Counted from the stretch's first letter, positions 15,676-23,647 are shown. The stretch is 31,001 nt of DNA from JBEAOO01 sp041164825 (GCA_041164825.1 JBEAOO010000081.1:1-31001), one strand, 5' to 3'. Notes: generated by a model not told the origin, from the sequence alone. Numbers and translations: made by a program.

Positions 15676-16733
15676 CCGTGGCCAGCGCGCTTCGGCCGCC
15701 ACCGCGTGTGCTGTTGCCCCACGGCCCGGAGCCCGCGCCGCCCGGCTTGGGCGCGGTGCTGCACACGCTGGGCGGCGACACCATGGGCACGACCTGGTCG
15801 CTGCGATTGGCGGGTCCGGCCACGATGCCGCTGGCGGCGATTCAACGCGGTATCGAGTGCGTGCTGAATCGCGTGATCGCGCAGATGAGCACTTGGCTGG
15901 CCACGTCTGAGCTGTGCCGTTTTGGGCGTTTGCCGGCGGGCCGTTGGCAAGCGCTGCCGGCCGACTTCGCCACCGTGATGCGCTGCGCTTTGCACGTTGC
16001 GGCGGCCAGTGGCGGCGCGTATGACCCCACGGCCGCGCCCTTGGTGGACGCCTGGGGTTTTGGCCCCGCGCCGCGCTGGGACGCGCCTGGGTTTGTGCCG
16101 CCGAATGCGCGCACGTTGGCTGCATTGGCCGTGGGCTGGCAGGGCTTGGCGCTGCAAGAGGGCAACGGCGAAGGCGACGGCGAGGCAGCGCAAGCCGCGC
16201 AACTGCTGCAGCCTGGCGGCCTGCGGCTCGACCTCAGCGCCGTGGCCAAAGGCCATGCCGTGGATGCCGCGGCCGAGCTGCTGGCCCGCAGCGGTTTCGC
16301 GTGGTTTTTGCTGGAGATCGGCGGCGAGCTGCGCGCCAGCGGCCTCAAGCCCGATCTGCAGCCCTGGTGGGTGGCGCTGGAGCCGCCCGCTGCAGATTGC
16401 CCGCTGCCCACCACGCGCGTGGCGCTGTGCGACGGGGCCGTGGCCACATCCGGCAACTACCGGCGCCACTACGCGCACGAAGGCCGCCATTGCGCCCACA
16501 CCATCGACCCACGCACGCGCCGCCCCGTGGCCCACGGCCTGGCCTCGGTCAGCGTGCTGCACCCCAGTGGCATGTGGGCCGATGCCTGGTCGACCGCGCT
16601 GATGGTGCTGGGACCCGTGGACGGACTGGCCCTGGCCGAGCGCGAAGGCCTGGCCGCACTGCTGCAGTGGCGCGATGCGGCCGGGCAGTGGCAGGAAGCG
16701 AGCAGCAGCGCCTTGCAGCGCGGGCTGGACTGA
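15672..16733 (+). CDS. apbE: FAD:protein FMN transferase (ApbE)
   Basis: Transfers FMN from FAD to a Thr/Ser of target proteins. In the 353-residue product, GDTMGTTWSLR matches the N-terminal FAD-binding segment. DLSAVAKGHAVDAAAELL and FLLEIGGELRASG form the core flavin site. HTIDPRTRRPV and ADAWSTALMVLG supply the C-terminal Mg-binding residues. The start overlaps the DUF2271 stop by four bases. Oddly, no signal peptide or lipobox is visible before the catalytic domain, although most ApbE proteins act in the periplasm. An upstream start would lie inside the DUF2271 gene and gives no hydrophobic leader. The substrate is very probably the DUF2271 protein encoded just before it. Confidence 0.92.
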   Translation: MTVASALRPPPRVLLPHGPEPAPPGLGAVLHTLGGDTMGTTWSLRLAGPATMPLAAIQRGIECVLNRVIAQMSTWLATSELCRFGRLPAGRWQALPADFATVMRCALHVAAASGGAYDPTAAPLVDAWGFGPAPRWDAPGFVPPNARTLAALAVGWQGLALQEGNGEGDGEAAQAAQLLQPGGLRLDLSAVAKGHAVDAAAELLARSGFAWFLLEIGGELRASGLKPDLQPWWVALEPPAADCPLPTTRVALCDGAVATSGNYRRHYAHEGRHCAHTIDPRTRRPVAHGLASVSVLHPSGMWADAWSTALMVLGPVDGLALAEREGLAALLQWRDAAGQWQEASSSALQRGLD

Positions 16734-16750
16734 ACAAGAACAACGCAGCC

Positions 16751-18229
16751 ATGGACACCACCACCCTCGAATGGGTCAGCAGCGGCAGCCGCTGGCTGAG
16801 CGCCGGCGGCGTGCTGCTGGCCTATGCCGGCTTGTGCCTGCTGGTGCGCCAAGGCTGGCGCCAGCGGCAAGCGGCCAGCGGCCGCAGCACCACCAAGGCC
16901 CGGCACACCACCCCGCCCGCGACGCCCGCCAGCGACGCCCCCTGGGTGGTCTACGCCAGCCAGAGCGGCCAAGCCGAGGCCTGGGCGCGCCACACCAAAT
17001 TGTTGTTGCAAAGGGCACATCCCGGCGCGCGCGCCCTGCCGCTGGATGCGCTGACGCTGGCCGACCTGCAGCAACATCGAACCATGCTCTTCATCGCCAG
17101 CACCACCGGTGAGGGCGAGGCGCCCGACAACGCGCTCGACTTCGAACACCGCTTCATGGCCTCCGGCGCCGCCCTCCCCGCCCTGCCGCAACTGCGCTAC
17201 GGCCTGATGGCCTTGGGCGACAGCGACTACCGCGCCTACTGCGGCTTTGGCCGCCGCCTCGATGCCTGGTTGCGCCAGACCGGCGCTCAGCCGGCGTTTG
17301 CGCGCATCGACGTGAACCAGGCTGAACCGGCCGGGCTCAGCACCTGGCTGCGTGACGTGGCGCACCTGGCCGCGTTGGGTGAGGCCCCCTCAGCGGCCGA
17401 GCCCGCGGCCCCCGCCGACACGCCATTTGCCCCTTGGCGCGTGGCCGCCGCCGAGTGCCTGAACCCGGGCAGCGCCGGCCAGCCGCTGGTGCAACTGCAC
17501 CTGCAACCCGCCCAAGGCGCACTCCCCTGCTGGCAGGCGGGCGACCTGGTGCAGATCCTGCCGAACGGCAGCACCGCGGGCACCAGCAAACCGCGCGACT
17601 ACTCCATCGCCAACCTGCCGCAAGACGGTGAACTGCGGCTGCTGGTGCGCCGCGCTGTGGGCACCGACGGGCGCGCGGGCGCAGTGTCGGGCTGGCTCAC
17701 GTCGGGCATGCCAGATGCGCCGCTGCGCGTGGGCGACACGCTCCAATTGCGGCTGCGTGCGCACAGCGGTTTCCGGCTGAACGTGGGGCCGCAGGTGCCG
17801 CTGATCTTGATTGGCCATGGCAGCGGCCTGGCCGGACTGCGGGCCCATTTGCAGCAGCGCGCCACGGCCATCGCCGCCTCCGGGCATCCGGCCCCCGCGC
17901 GCTGCGCTTGGTTGTTGTTGGGAGAGCGGTCCAACGCCCATGACAGACTGCTGGCCGAGGATCTGGCCGGGTGGCACACCCGCGGCGTGCTCACCCACCT
18001 TGACCGCGTGTTTTCGCGCGACACCCCCGAGGCGCCCTGCGTTCAACACCGCCTGCGCGCCAAGGCCGATCGGCTGTGCACTTGGGTGGCTGCTGGCGCC
18101 CACATCCTCGTTTGCGGCAGCCTCGCCGGCATGGGCCAGGGCGTGAACGAGGCCCTGCGCGAGATCCTCGGCGAGGCCGAGGTCAACGCCCTCACCCGCA
18201 GCGCTCGCATCCGTCGCGACCTGTATTGA
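16751..18229 (+). CDS. Membrane-anchored diflavin reductase (sulfite reductase flavoprotein-like)
   Basis: A 492-residue protein. One N-terminal membrane segment (about 14-33) and a Ser/Thr/Pro linker lead to a flavodoxin domain (about 65-200; ASQSGQAEA phosphate loop, ASTTGEGEAPDNA, LGDSDY). A ferredoxin-NADP reductase module follows, with FAD motif RDYS at 282-285, pyridine-nucleotide motif GHGSGLAGLRAHLQQR at 345-360, VCGSLAGMG, and a C-terminal Tyr stacking on FAD. The architecture is that of CysJ and cytochrome P450 reductase, with both flavin domains in the cytosol. From context it probably feeds NADPH electrons into the PepSY/DUF2271 chain; no CysI partner is encoded nearby. It starts 17 bp after apbE. 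Confidence 0.88.
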   Translation: MDTTTLEWVSSGSRWLSAGGVLLAYAGLCLLVRQGWRQRQAASGRSTTKARHTTPPATPASDAPWVVYASQSGQAEAWARHTKLLLQRAHPGARALPLDALTLADLQQHRTMLFIASTTGEGEAPDNALDFEHRFMASGAALPALPQLRYGLMALGDSDYRAYCGFGRRLDAWLRQTGAQPAFARIDVNQAEPAGLSTWLRDVAHLAALGEAPSAAEPAAPADTPFAPWRVAAAECLNPGSAGQPLVQLHLQPAQGALPCWQAGDLVQILPNGSTAGTSKPRDYSIANLPQDGELRLLVRRAVGTDGRAGAVSGWLTSGMPDAPLRVGDTLQLRLRAHSGFRLNVGPQVPLILIGHGSGLAGLRAHLQQRATAIAASGHPAPARCAWLLLGERSNAHDRLLAEDLAGWHTRGVLTHLDRVFSRDTPEAPCVQHRLRAKADRLCTWVAAGAHILVCGSLAGMGQGVNEALREILGEAEVNALTRSARIRRDLY

Positions 18230-18230
18230 G

Positions 18231-18261
<31 letters not shown>

Positions 18262-18302
18262 GACATGTTCATCCACCGGGGCCGGCGCCGCTGCAGCAGC
18301 GC

Positions 18303-18773
18303 TCAATCTGTTGTGTTGAGGTTGCTGCGCACCCGCTGCAGCAAGGCCAGCAGGGTGCGGCGCTCTGTGGCGCTGAAGCCTGCCACCGCCACGGTGCTGA
18401 GCCGCCGCGCCTCTTGACGCAGCGTGGTTTGCAGCGCGCTGCCCGCCGCAGTGAGCGCGATGCGCACATGGCGGCGGTCACCGGCATCGGGCTCGGCGTC
18501 GAGCAGCCCGCGCTCGCGCAGGCCTTTGATCAGGCGCGCGAGCTGCGCTTTGTCGCGCCCGCTGTGTTGGGCCAGCTCGGTTTGCGTGCCACCCGGGTGG
18601 CGGCCAAAAAAGCCGAGCACCTTGCTCTCCATGTGCGTGACGTCGTGCGGCCCATCGCGCAGCACGCGGAACTGCTGCGAGCGCACCTGGTGCATCAGCG
18701 CGTGCACCGACTCCAGCACGTCGTCGTCGGGCGAGCGATGCTGATGGTTGACACTGTCAATTGATTTGGGCAT
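18303..18773 (-). CDS. MarR-family transcriptional regulator
   Basis: A 156-residue winged-helix regulator with the helix-turn-helix region GGTQTELAQHSGRDKAQLARLIKGL and the wing DAGDRRHVRIALT, as in MarR proteins. The N-terminal SIDSVNHQHRSPDDD extension is short and polar. The ATG at 18773 is the likeliest start; an in-frame ATG eight codons upstream (18794, MVDNVII) is possible. It is divergent from the siderophore-interacting-protein gene, with 36 bp between starts. It is therefore expected to regulate that gene and itself. The ligand is unknown, possibly a redox or siderophore-related signal. Confidence 0.88.
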   Translation of the reverse strand: MPKSIDSVNHQHRSPDDDVLESVHALMHQVRSQQFRVLRDGPHDVTHMESKVLGFFGRHPGGTQTELAQHSGRDKAQLARLIKGLRERGLLDAEPDAGDRRHVRIALTAAGSALQTTLRQEARRLSTVAVAGFSATERRTLLALLQRVRSNLNTTD

Positions 18774-18775
18774 GA

Positions 18776-18789
18776 TGATGACATTATCA
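18776..18789. promoter_or_regulatory. Imperfect palindrome between marR and the SIP gene
   Basis: TGATGACATTATCA reads as an imperfect dyad (10 of 14 positions symmetric) in the 36-bp gap between the two divergent starts. That is where a MarR dimer would be expected to bind. A second dyad, TTGACACTGTCAA (18748-18760), lies just inside the marR coding region. Confidence 0.35.
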
Positions 18790-18809
18790 ACCATCTGCGC
18801 CGCCCATCC

Positions 18810-19550
18810 ATGACCGACTCCCCCGCCCTCAGCCGCGTGCAACGTGTGCGCCACGAACTCAAGCGCCGCGACCTGACTGTGCTGCGCGTGACCGACCTCA
18901 GCCCGCACTTCAAACGCATCACCTTTGGGGGTGAATCGCTGGCCGATTTTCACAGCGCGTCGTTCGACGACCACGTGAAGTTCATGCTCGATGCCGACGG
19001 CCCTGCGCCCGTGCGGCGCGACTACACGCCGCGCAGTTTTGACGCTGCCGCCTGCGAACTCACCATTGAATTTGCGCTGCACGACAACGGCGCCGTCACC
19101 ACCTGGGCCGCCCAAGCCCAGCCCGGCCAGCGCGTGACGGTGGGCGGGCCGAAGGGGTCGTTCATCGTGCCGACCGACTTTGCCTGGCATGTGCTCGTTG
19201 GCGACGAAACAGCATTGCCTGCCATGGCCCGTCGGCTGGAGGAACTGCCGGCCGGTGTGACGGCGCTGGTCTGCGTACAAATCAACGACCCGGCGGACCG
19301 CCGTGAATTGCGCAGTGCGGCGACCGTGAGCGTGCAATGGGTGGACAGCGCCGAGGCGCTGCTCGCAGCGGCCCGGGCGATGGCGATCCCTGCCGGCGAC
19401 GGTTATGCCTGGGCGGCTGGCGAGGCCAGCACCATGGCCAGCGTGCGCCGGGTGTGGGTCGATGAAAAAGGGCTGGATCGCCAAGCCCTGCGCGTGGCGG
19501 CGTATTGGAAGCGTGGTGCCGCCGCGCACCACGAGAACCTGGCCGATTGA
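18810..19550 (+). CDS. Siderophore-interacting protein (ferric-siderophore reductase, SIP family)
   Basis: A 246-residue cytosolic flavoreductase. The FAD-binding motif R-D-Y-T-P-R-S-F lies at residues 70-77. VTVGGPKGSFIVP is the flavin/strand region. LVGDETALPAMARRLEELP and YAWAAGEASTMASVRR form the NAD(P)H-binding part, with the family's WAAGE motif. SIP proteins reduce Fe(III)-siderophore complexes to release iron. It is divergent from a MarR regulator and followed on the opposite strand by a VIT-type metal transporter. No siderophore receptor or biosynthesis gene is nearby, so it may serve xenosiderophores or general ferric reduction. Confidence 0.93.
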   Translation: MTDSPALSRVQRVRHELKRRDLTVLRVTDLSPHFKRITFGGESLADFHSASFDDHVKFMLDADGPAPVRRDYTPRSFDAAACELTIEFALHDNGAVTTWAAQAQPGQRVTVGGPKGSFIVPTDFAWHVLVGDETALPAMARRLEELPAGVTALVCVQINDPADRRELRSAATVSVQWVDSAEALLAAARAMAIPAGDGYAWAAGEASTMASVRRVWVDEKGLDRQALRVAAYWKRGAAAHHENLAD

Positions 19551-19598
19551 GCGGCACGCTCGGGCACCGAAGCGCGCTGGGGTGGGCGCCTCCGTGCC

Positions 19599-20354
19599 TC
19601 AAGCCACGGCACCAAACAAGCAACCCGCGCCCGCTGTCACCGCCATTGCAAATGCGCCCCAGAGCGTGACGCGCCACGTGCCCGCAGCCACCGGCGCCCC
19701 GCCCGTGCGGGCCGAGAACGCGCCCAACAGGGCCAAGAACAGCACCGCGCTCACACTTACCCAAGCGATGAGTTGCGCGGCTGGCGCCACCACCACCACG
19801 GCAATCGGCAGTGCCGCGCCCACGCTGAAGCTCGCTGCCGACGCCCATGCTGCTTGCAGTGGCCGCGCCGCGGTGGTGTCTGACAAGCCCAGTTCATCGC
19901 GCGCATGGGCGCCCAGCGCGTCGTGCGCCATCAACTGTCGCGCCACCTCGTCGGCCAAGGCGGGCTGCAAACCTCGGCCCAGGTAGATGCCGGCGAGCTC
20001 GCGGTGCTCACCCAGCGGGTCGCTGTGCAACTCGGCTTGTTCACGTGCGAGGTCGGCCTGCTCGGTGTCTTTTTGCGAATGCACCGAGACATACTCGCCC
20101 GCCGCCATCGACATCGCGCCCGCCAGCAGCCCCGACACACTGGTCAGCAGCAGCGTGCGGTGCTCGGCGCCGGCCGCGGCCACGCCCAACACCAAGCTGG
20201 CGGTGGAGACAATGCCGTCGTTGGCGCCCAGCACGGCCGCGCGCAGCCAGCCGATGCGCTCGCTGCGGTGCAACTCGGTGTGGCGGCGGAGCGCTTGGCC
20301 AAAGCTGCGTTGGCGCGTCCAGCGCGGGCCTTTGCTGAGGGTGTCGGTGGGCAT
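19599..20354 (-). CDS. VIT1/CCC1-family Fe2+/Mn2+ transporter
   Basis: A 251-residue membrane protein. The first helix is followed by LGANDGIVSTASLVLGVAAAG, then GLLAGAMSMAAGEYVSVHSQKD, both family signatures. A cytosolic hydrophilic metal-binding domain rich in Glu and Asp (about 94-150; EQADLAREQAELHSD, HDALGAHARDELGL) comes next, followed by three C-terminal membrane helices. Relatives export Fe2+ or Mn2+ from the cytosol or store it in vacuoles. The ATG at 20354 is chosen because AAGGAG precedes it at ideal spacing. It is convergent with the SIP gene, separated by 48 bp. Confidence 0.92.
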   Translation of the reverse strand: MPTDTLSKGPRWTRQRSFGQALRRHTELHRSERIGWLRAAVLGANDGIVSTASLVLGVAAAGAEHRTLLLTSVSGLLAGAMSMAAGEYVSVHSQKDTEQADLAREQAELHSDPLGEHRELAGIYLGRGLQPALADEVARQLMAHDALGAHARDELGLSDTTAARPLQAAWASAASFSVGAALPIAVVVVAPAAQLIAWVSVSAVLFLALLGAFSARTGGAPVAAGTWRVTLWGAFAMAVTAGAGCLFGAVA

Positions 20355-20444
20355 GCAACTCTCCTTCAAAGCGGCGGGGCAAGCGGGCAGCCATCATGGC
20401 ACTCGGATTGACGCAGGTCGACCCAGATGCCGTGATGCGCTCGA

Positions 20445-20690
20445 TCAACCCACAGCCGAGTTGATGGACTTGCGCAGCTTGGCAGTGGCGCTGTTGACGC
20501 CGGCCTCGAACTCCTTCCAGCGCAGCGCATGGGCTTGCTTCATCTCTGCCTCATCTCTGCCAGCCTGGCCTTCGCACTTTTCACCTCAGCTTGCTGCGCG
20601 GTGATCTGCAGGTCCATGCGGACCTTGACATCGGCCGCGGCGGCGGCCGCGCTGCGCACGAGTTCGCCCAGCGTCACCCGCCCCGCGGCA
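20445..20690 (-). pseudogene. Small coiled-coil protein gene broken by an 11-bp tandem duplication
   Basis: One minus-strand frame reads ADVKVRMDLQITAQQAEVKS, then AKARLAEMRQR, and stops at 20540-20542. A second frame reads EMKQAHALRWKEFEAGVNSA through KLRKSINSAVG and stops at 20445-20447. At the junction the 11-mer TCATCTCTGCC (plus strand) occurs twice in tandem, 20540-20550 and 20551-20561. Deleting one copy joins the frames exactly into ...RLAEMKQAHALRW... as one helical, charged protein. The pattern resembles small stress-associated coiled-coil proteins of this group, but the family is not certain. The true N-terminus is unclear because unrelated dehydrogenase sequence begins near 20700-20720. 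Confidence 0.65.
20540..20561. repeat. Exact 11-bp tandem duplication (TCATCTCTGCC x2)
   Basis: Two identical adjacent 11-mers. Because 11 is not a multiple of three, the duplication shifts the reading frame of the overlapping minus-strand gene and creates its premature stop. Confidence 0.95.
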
Positions 20691-20720
20691 ATGCCGTTCT
20701 CGGCCGGCGACACCGCAGCC

Positions 20721-20846
20721 CACCCGATCGACCGCCTGGGCCGGCCTGTGGAGGTGGCCGAACGGGTGGCCTGCTTGTCGGCCGACAAGGCTGCTTTCGT
20801 CACGGGCGTGCTCTACAACGTCGACGGCGGTGACTTGGCGCGCTGA
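20721..20846 (+). pseudogene. C-terminal fragment of a short-chain dehydrogenase/reductase
   Basis: The plus-strand frame from the CAC at 20721 reads HPIDRLGRPVEVAERVACLS and then ADKAAFVTGVLYNVDGGDLAR before a TGA at 20844-20846. This is the standard SDR C-terminus (RLGRPxEVA...LxSDxASFVTG...NVDGG). The Rossmann nucleotide-binding half (TGxxxGxG) and the catalytic YxxxK are absent. The sequence upstream belongs to the broken coiled-coil gene on the other strand. Only about 41 codons of a ~250-codon gene remain, indicating a deletion or rearrangement. Confidence 0.82.
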
Positions 20847-20962
20847 GGCTGCGACGGCTGGCGTGTGGTGGCAGCGCGCAGAACCTGCGCCAGATCAAGC
20901 GCAGGTGCGGGCCGCCCGCATCGTGTCAGGCTCGCGCACGGCACCGGGCTTAGAGTGGTGGG

Positions 20963-22816
20963 ATGCCGAGCGCCTTCAACTTCAACGCGTCCCCCTTTGA
21001 CTGCCTGAGCAGCGAGGAGCAGCAGCTCGTGCGCCAGAGCGTGGACGTGGCCTACTTCCCGTCCGGCGACACCGTGCTCGACACCGGCGTGCAGCCCACG
21101 CACCTGTTCGTCATCATCAAAGGCCATGTGCAGCAGATGGACGGCCACGAGGTGCTGGCCACCTTTGGGCCCGACGACACCTTTGATGGCCGAGGCCTCG
21201 TGGCCGGCAAGGTGAGCAGCCGTTTTGTGGCGGCTGAAGAGGTGGTGGCGTATCAGCTGGCCAAGGCCGCGGTGAGCGAGCTGATCTCGTCCAACGCCAC
21301 GTTCGGCGCCCTGCTCTTCTCTGACCTGTCCAACAAGCTGAGCGCGCTGTCCGAGCGCCACAGCCAGCACGAGTTGCAGTCGCTCACCATGGCGCAGGTG
21401 GACCAGGCGTTTTTGCGCCCCGCCCATGTGGTGGATGCGTCCACCGACATTGTGAGCGTGGTGAAAACCTTCACCGGCCAACACACCGCCTGCGTGCTCG
21501 TGCGCGACATGGCGGCCACGCCGCCCCGCCTGGGCATCTTCACCACCACCGGTTTGCAGCGCGCGATTCTGCACGGCACGCCGCTCAATGAGCTGCCTGT
21601 GGGCGAGGTAGCGAGCTACCCGGTGATCACGGTGCGGCCCACGCAGCATGTGTTTGACGCGCTCACCGCCATGATCCGCCACAAGGTGCACCGCCTGGTG
21701 GTGAGCGACGGCGACGGGCTCGACGCGACCGTCATCGGCGTGCTGGAGCAGCTCGATTTGTTGAGTTTTTTGTCCAACCATTCGCACTTGATCACGCTGC
21801 AAATTGCCGACGCGAAGGACACCACCACGCTGCGGCAAGCGGCCGAGCAGATCACGCGGCTGATCACGCTGCTGCACCGCGGTGGCACGCGGGTGAGCCA
21901 GATTGCACGGCTGGTGCAAGAGCTCCATGCACGATTGTTTGAGCGCGCTTGGCAATTGATTGCGCCCGCCGATTTGGTGGCCAACAGTTGCTTGTTTGTG
22001 ATGGGCAGCGAGGGCCGCGGCGAGCAGCTGCTGCGCACCGACCAAGACAACGGTTTGATCCTGCGCGACGGCTATGCGCCGCCCAACGATTTGGCCGACA
22101 TCTGCCAGCGCTTCTCTGACGCCTTGGTCACCTTCGGCTACCCGCAGTGCCCCGGCCGCATCATGGTCAACAACCCCGAGTGGCGCCACCCGGCGGCCGA
22201 GTTTGGCCAACTCGTGCGCCGCTGGCTGATGGTGCCCGACCCGGACAGTCTGATGGCGCTGGCGATTTTTCTCGATGCCCACGCCGTCAGCGGCGACGCG
22301 GCGCTGCTCGATGGTGTTCGCAGCGAGGTGTTCAAGCTCAGCATCGACAGCGATGTGATGCTCTCGCGTTTTGCCGCCGCCATCGATGCCTTTGCCGACG
22401 GGTCATCTGCCGGCTGGTGGAACAAGCTGCTGCTGATTGGCACCCACCTGCCCGAGGAGCGCGAGCGGCTCAACATCAAAAAGGCCGGCATGTTCCCGCT
22501 GGTGCATGGCGTGCGCAGCCTGGCGCTGGCACAGCGACTGCATGTGAGCAGCACGGTGGAGCGCATTGATGCCCTGGTGAGCTTGGGCAAGCTGCCGCCC
22601 AATGTGGGCAGCGAGCTCACCGACAGCCTGCACTTCTTCATGGGCCTGAAGCTGAAGGCCGGCTTGGCCGAGCTGGAAACCGGCCACCCCGTGAGCGGCG
22701 ATGTGCAGACCGACAAACTCAGCCCACTCGACCGCGACTTGCTCAAAGACACGCTCGGTGTGGTCAAGCGGTTCAAGGCCATGCTGCGTCACCAGTTTCA
22801 CCTGGAGGGGCAGTGA
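20963..22816 (+). CDS. cNMP-binding / CBS / DUF294 nucleotidyltransferase-like protein
   Basis: A 617-residue cytosolic signalling-type protein. An N-terminal cyclic-nucleotide-binding fold (about 10-125; SGDTVLDTGVQPTHLFVIIKG) precedes two CBS motifs (about 150-275). A DUF294 nucleotidyltransferase domain carries GSEGRGEQLLRTDQDNG at 348-364, where the G-S and D-x-D residues of the GlnD/GlnE-like catalytic core are kept. An alpha-helical DUF294 C-terminal domain ends the protein. It probably uridylylates or adenylylates a partner in response to nucleotides, but no substrate is proven. Across proteobacteria this gene is often near actP/DUF485 and a DnaQ-like exonuclease, both present here. 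Confidence 0.9.
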   Translation: MPSAFNFNASPFDCLSSEEQQLVRQSVDVAYFPSGDTVLDTGVQPTHLFVIIKGHVQQMDGHEVLATFGPDDTFDGRGLVAGKVSSRFVAAEEVVAYQLAKAAVSELISSNATFGALLFSDLSNKLSALSERHSQHELQSLTMAQVDQAFLRPAHVVDASTDIVSVVKTFTGQHTACVLVRDMAATPPRLGIFTTTGLQRAILHGTPLNELPVGEVASYPVITVRPTQHVFDALTAMIRHKVHRLVVSDGDGLDATVIGVLEQLDLLSFLSNHSHLITLQIADAKDTTTLRQAAEQITRLITLLHRGGTRVSQIARLVQELHARLFERAWQLIAPADLVANSCLFVMGSEGRGEQLLRTDQDNGLILRDGYAPPNDLADICQRFSDALVTFGYPQCPGRIMVNNPEWRHPAAEFGQLVRRWLMVPDPDSLMALAIFLDAHAVSGDAALLDGVRSEVFKLSIDSDVMLSRFAAAIDAFADGSSAGWWNKLLLIGTHLPEERERLNIKKAGMFPLVHGVRSLALAQRLHVSSTVERIDALVSLGKLPPNVGSELTDSLHFFMGLKLKAGLAELETGHPVSGDVQTDKLSPLDRDLLKDTLGVVKRFKAMLRHQFHLEGQ

Positions 22817-22901
22817 TGCCGAGGGCGGAGCGTCGCGGTTTGTGCGGCACGTGCCACGCCTGGGCTGACTGGTGGGGCGGCTTCGAGCAGAGGCTCATCC
22901 C

Positions 22902-23582
22902 ATGAGCGAGGACGCGCACACCCGCAGCCTGGGCCTGCTCTCGCCGCGCAGCGCCTGGCAAGCCCTCAAGCGCGAGTGGATGCTCTACCACCTGGGTGAC
23001 CCGCGCTTTCGTTTCATGTGGGATGCGGCGCCGGCCAACGAGTGGGTGTCGCTCGATTGCGAAACCACGGGTCTGGACCGCCAGCACGACGAGATCATCG
23101 CCATTGGCGCGGTGCGCATCGTGGGCAACCGCGTGATGACCAGCGAGCGCTTGGAGCTGATCGTGCGCCCCGACAAGCGCCGCGTCAGCGCCGACAGCGT
23201 GCGCATCCACCGCCTGCGCGAACAAGACGTGGCCCAAGGCATCTCGCCCGACGAGGCCATGCACCAGTTGATGACCTTCATTGGCAGCCGCCCCTTGGTG
23301 GGCTACTACTTGGAGTTCGACGTGGCGATGATCAACCGCGTGCTCTTCCCCATGCTCGGCATGGGCCTGCCGCAGCCACGCTTCGAGGTGTCGTCGATGT
23401 ATTACGACCACAAATCGAGATGGCTGCCTGCGCACGAGCGCGGGCAATCCCTGGACCTGCGCTTTGCCACCTTGATGAACGACCTGGGCTTGCCCATGCG
23501 CGACGCCCACGATGCGGTGAATGATGCGGTGATGGCGGGGCTGGCGTTCATCAAGTTGAGGGGCTTGTTGGGGATGGGGTGA
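22902..23582 (+). CDS. DEDDh 3'-5' exonuclease (DnaQ-like)
   Basis: A 226-residue exonuclease of the DNA polymerase III epsilon superfamily. Metal ligands are visible as Asp52 and Glu54 (SLDCETTGLD), Asp140 (LEFDVAMINR), His203 and Asp208 (DAHDAVNDAV), defining the DEDDh type. It is not the replicative DnaQ, which lacks this N-terminal region (SPRSAWQALKREWMLYHLGD). The ATG at 22902 is preferred over an in-frame GTG ten codons earlier. It starts 85 bp after the DUF294 gene and probably shares its transcript. The role of this exonuclease in the acetate-permease neighbourhood is unknown. Confidence 0.9.
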   Translation: MSEDAHTRSLGLLSPRSAWQALKREWMLYHLGDPRFRFMWDAAPANEWVSLDCETTGLDRQHDEIIAIGAVRIVGNRVMTSERLELIVRPDKRRVSADSVRIHRLREQDVAQGISPDEAMHQLMTFIGSRPLVGYYLEFDVAMINRVLFPMLGMGLPQPRFEVSSMYYDHKSRWLPAHERGQSLDLRFATLMNDLGLPMRDAHDAVNDAVMAGLAFIKLRGLLGMG

Positions 23583-23647
23583 GGGGCGGTCTTGCCCGCG
23601 TTGGCGCTTCGCGGCGTGGTGCGGTGTGGCCTGGGCTTGTGCCTCGC

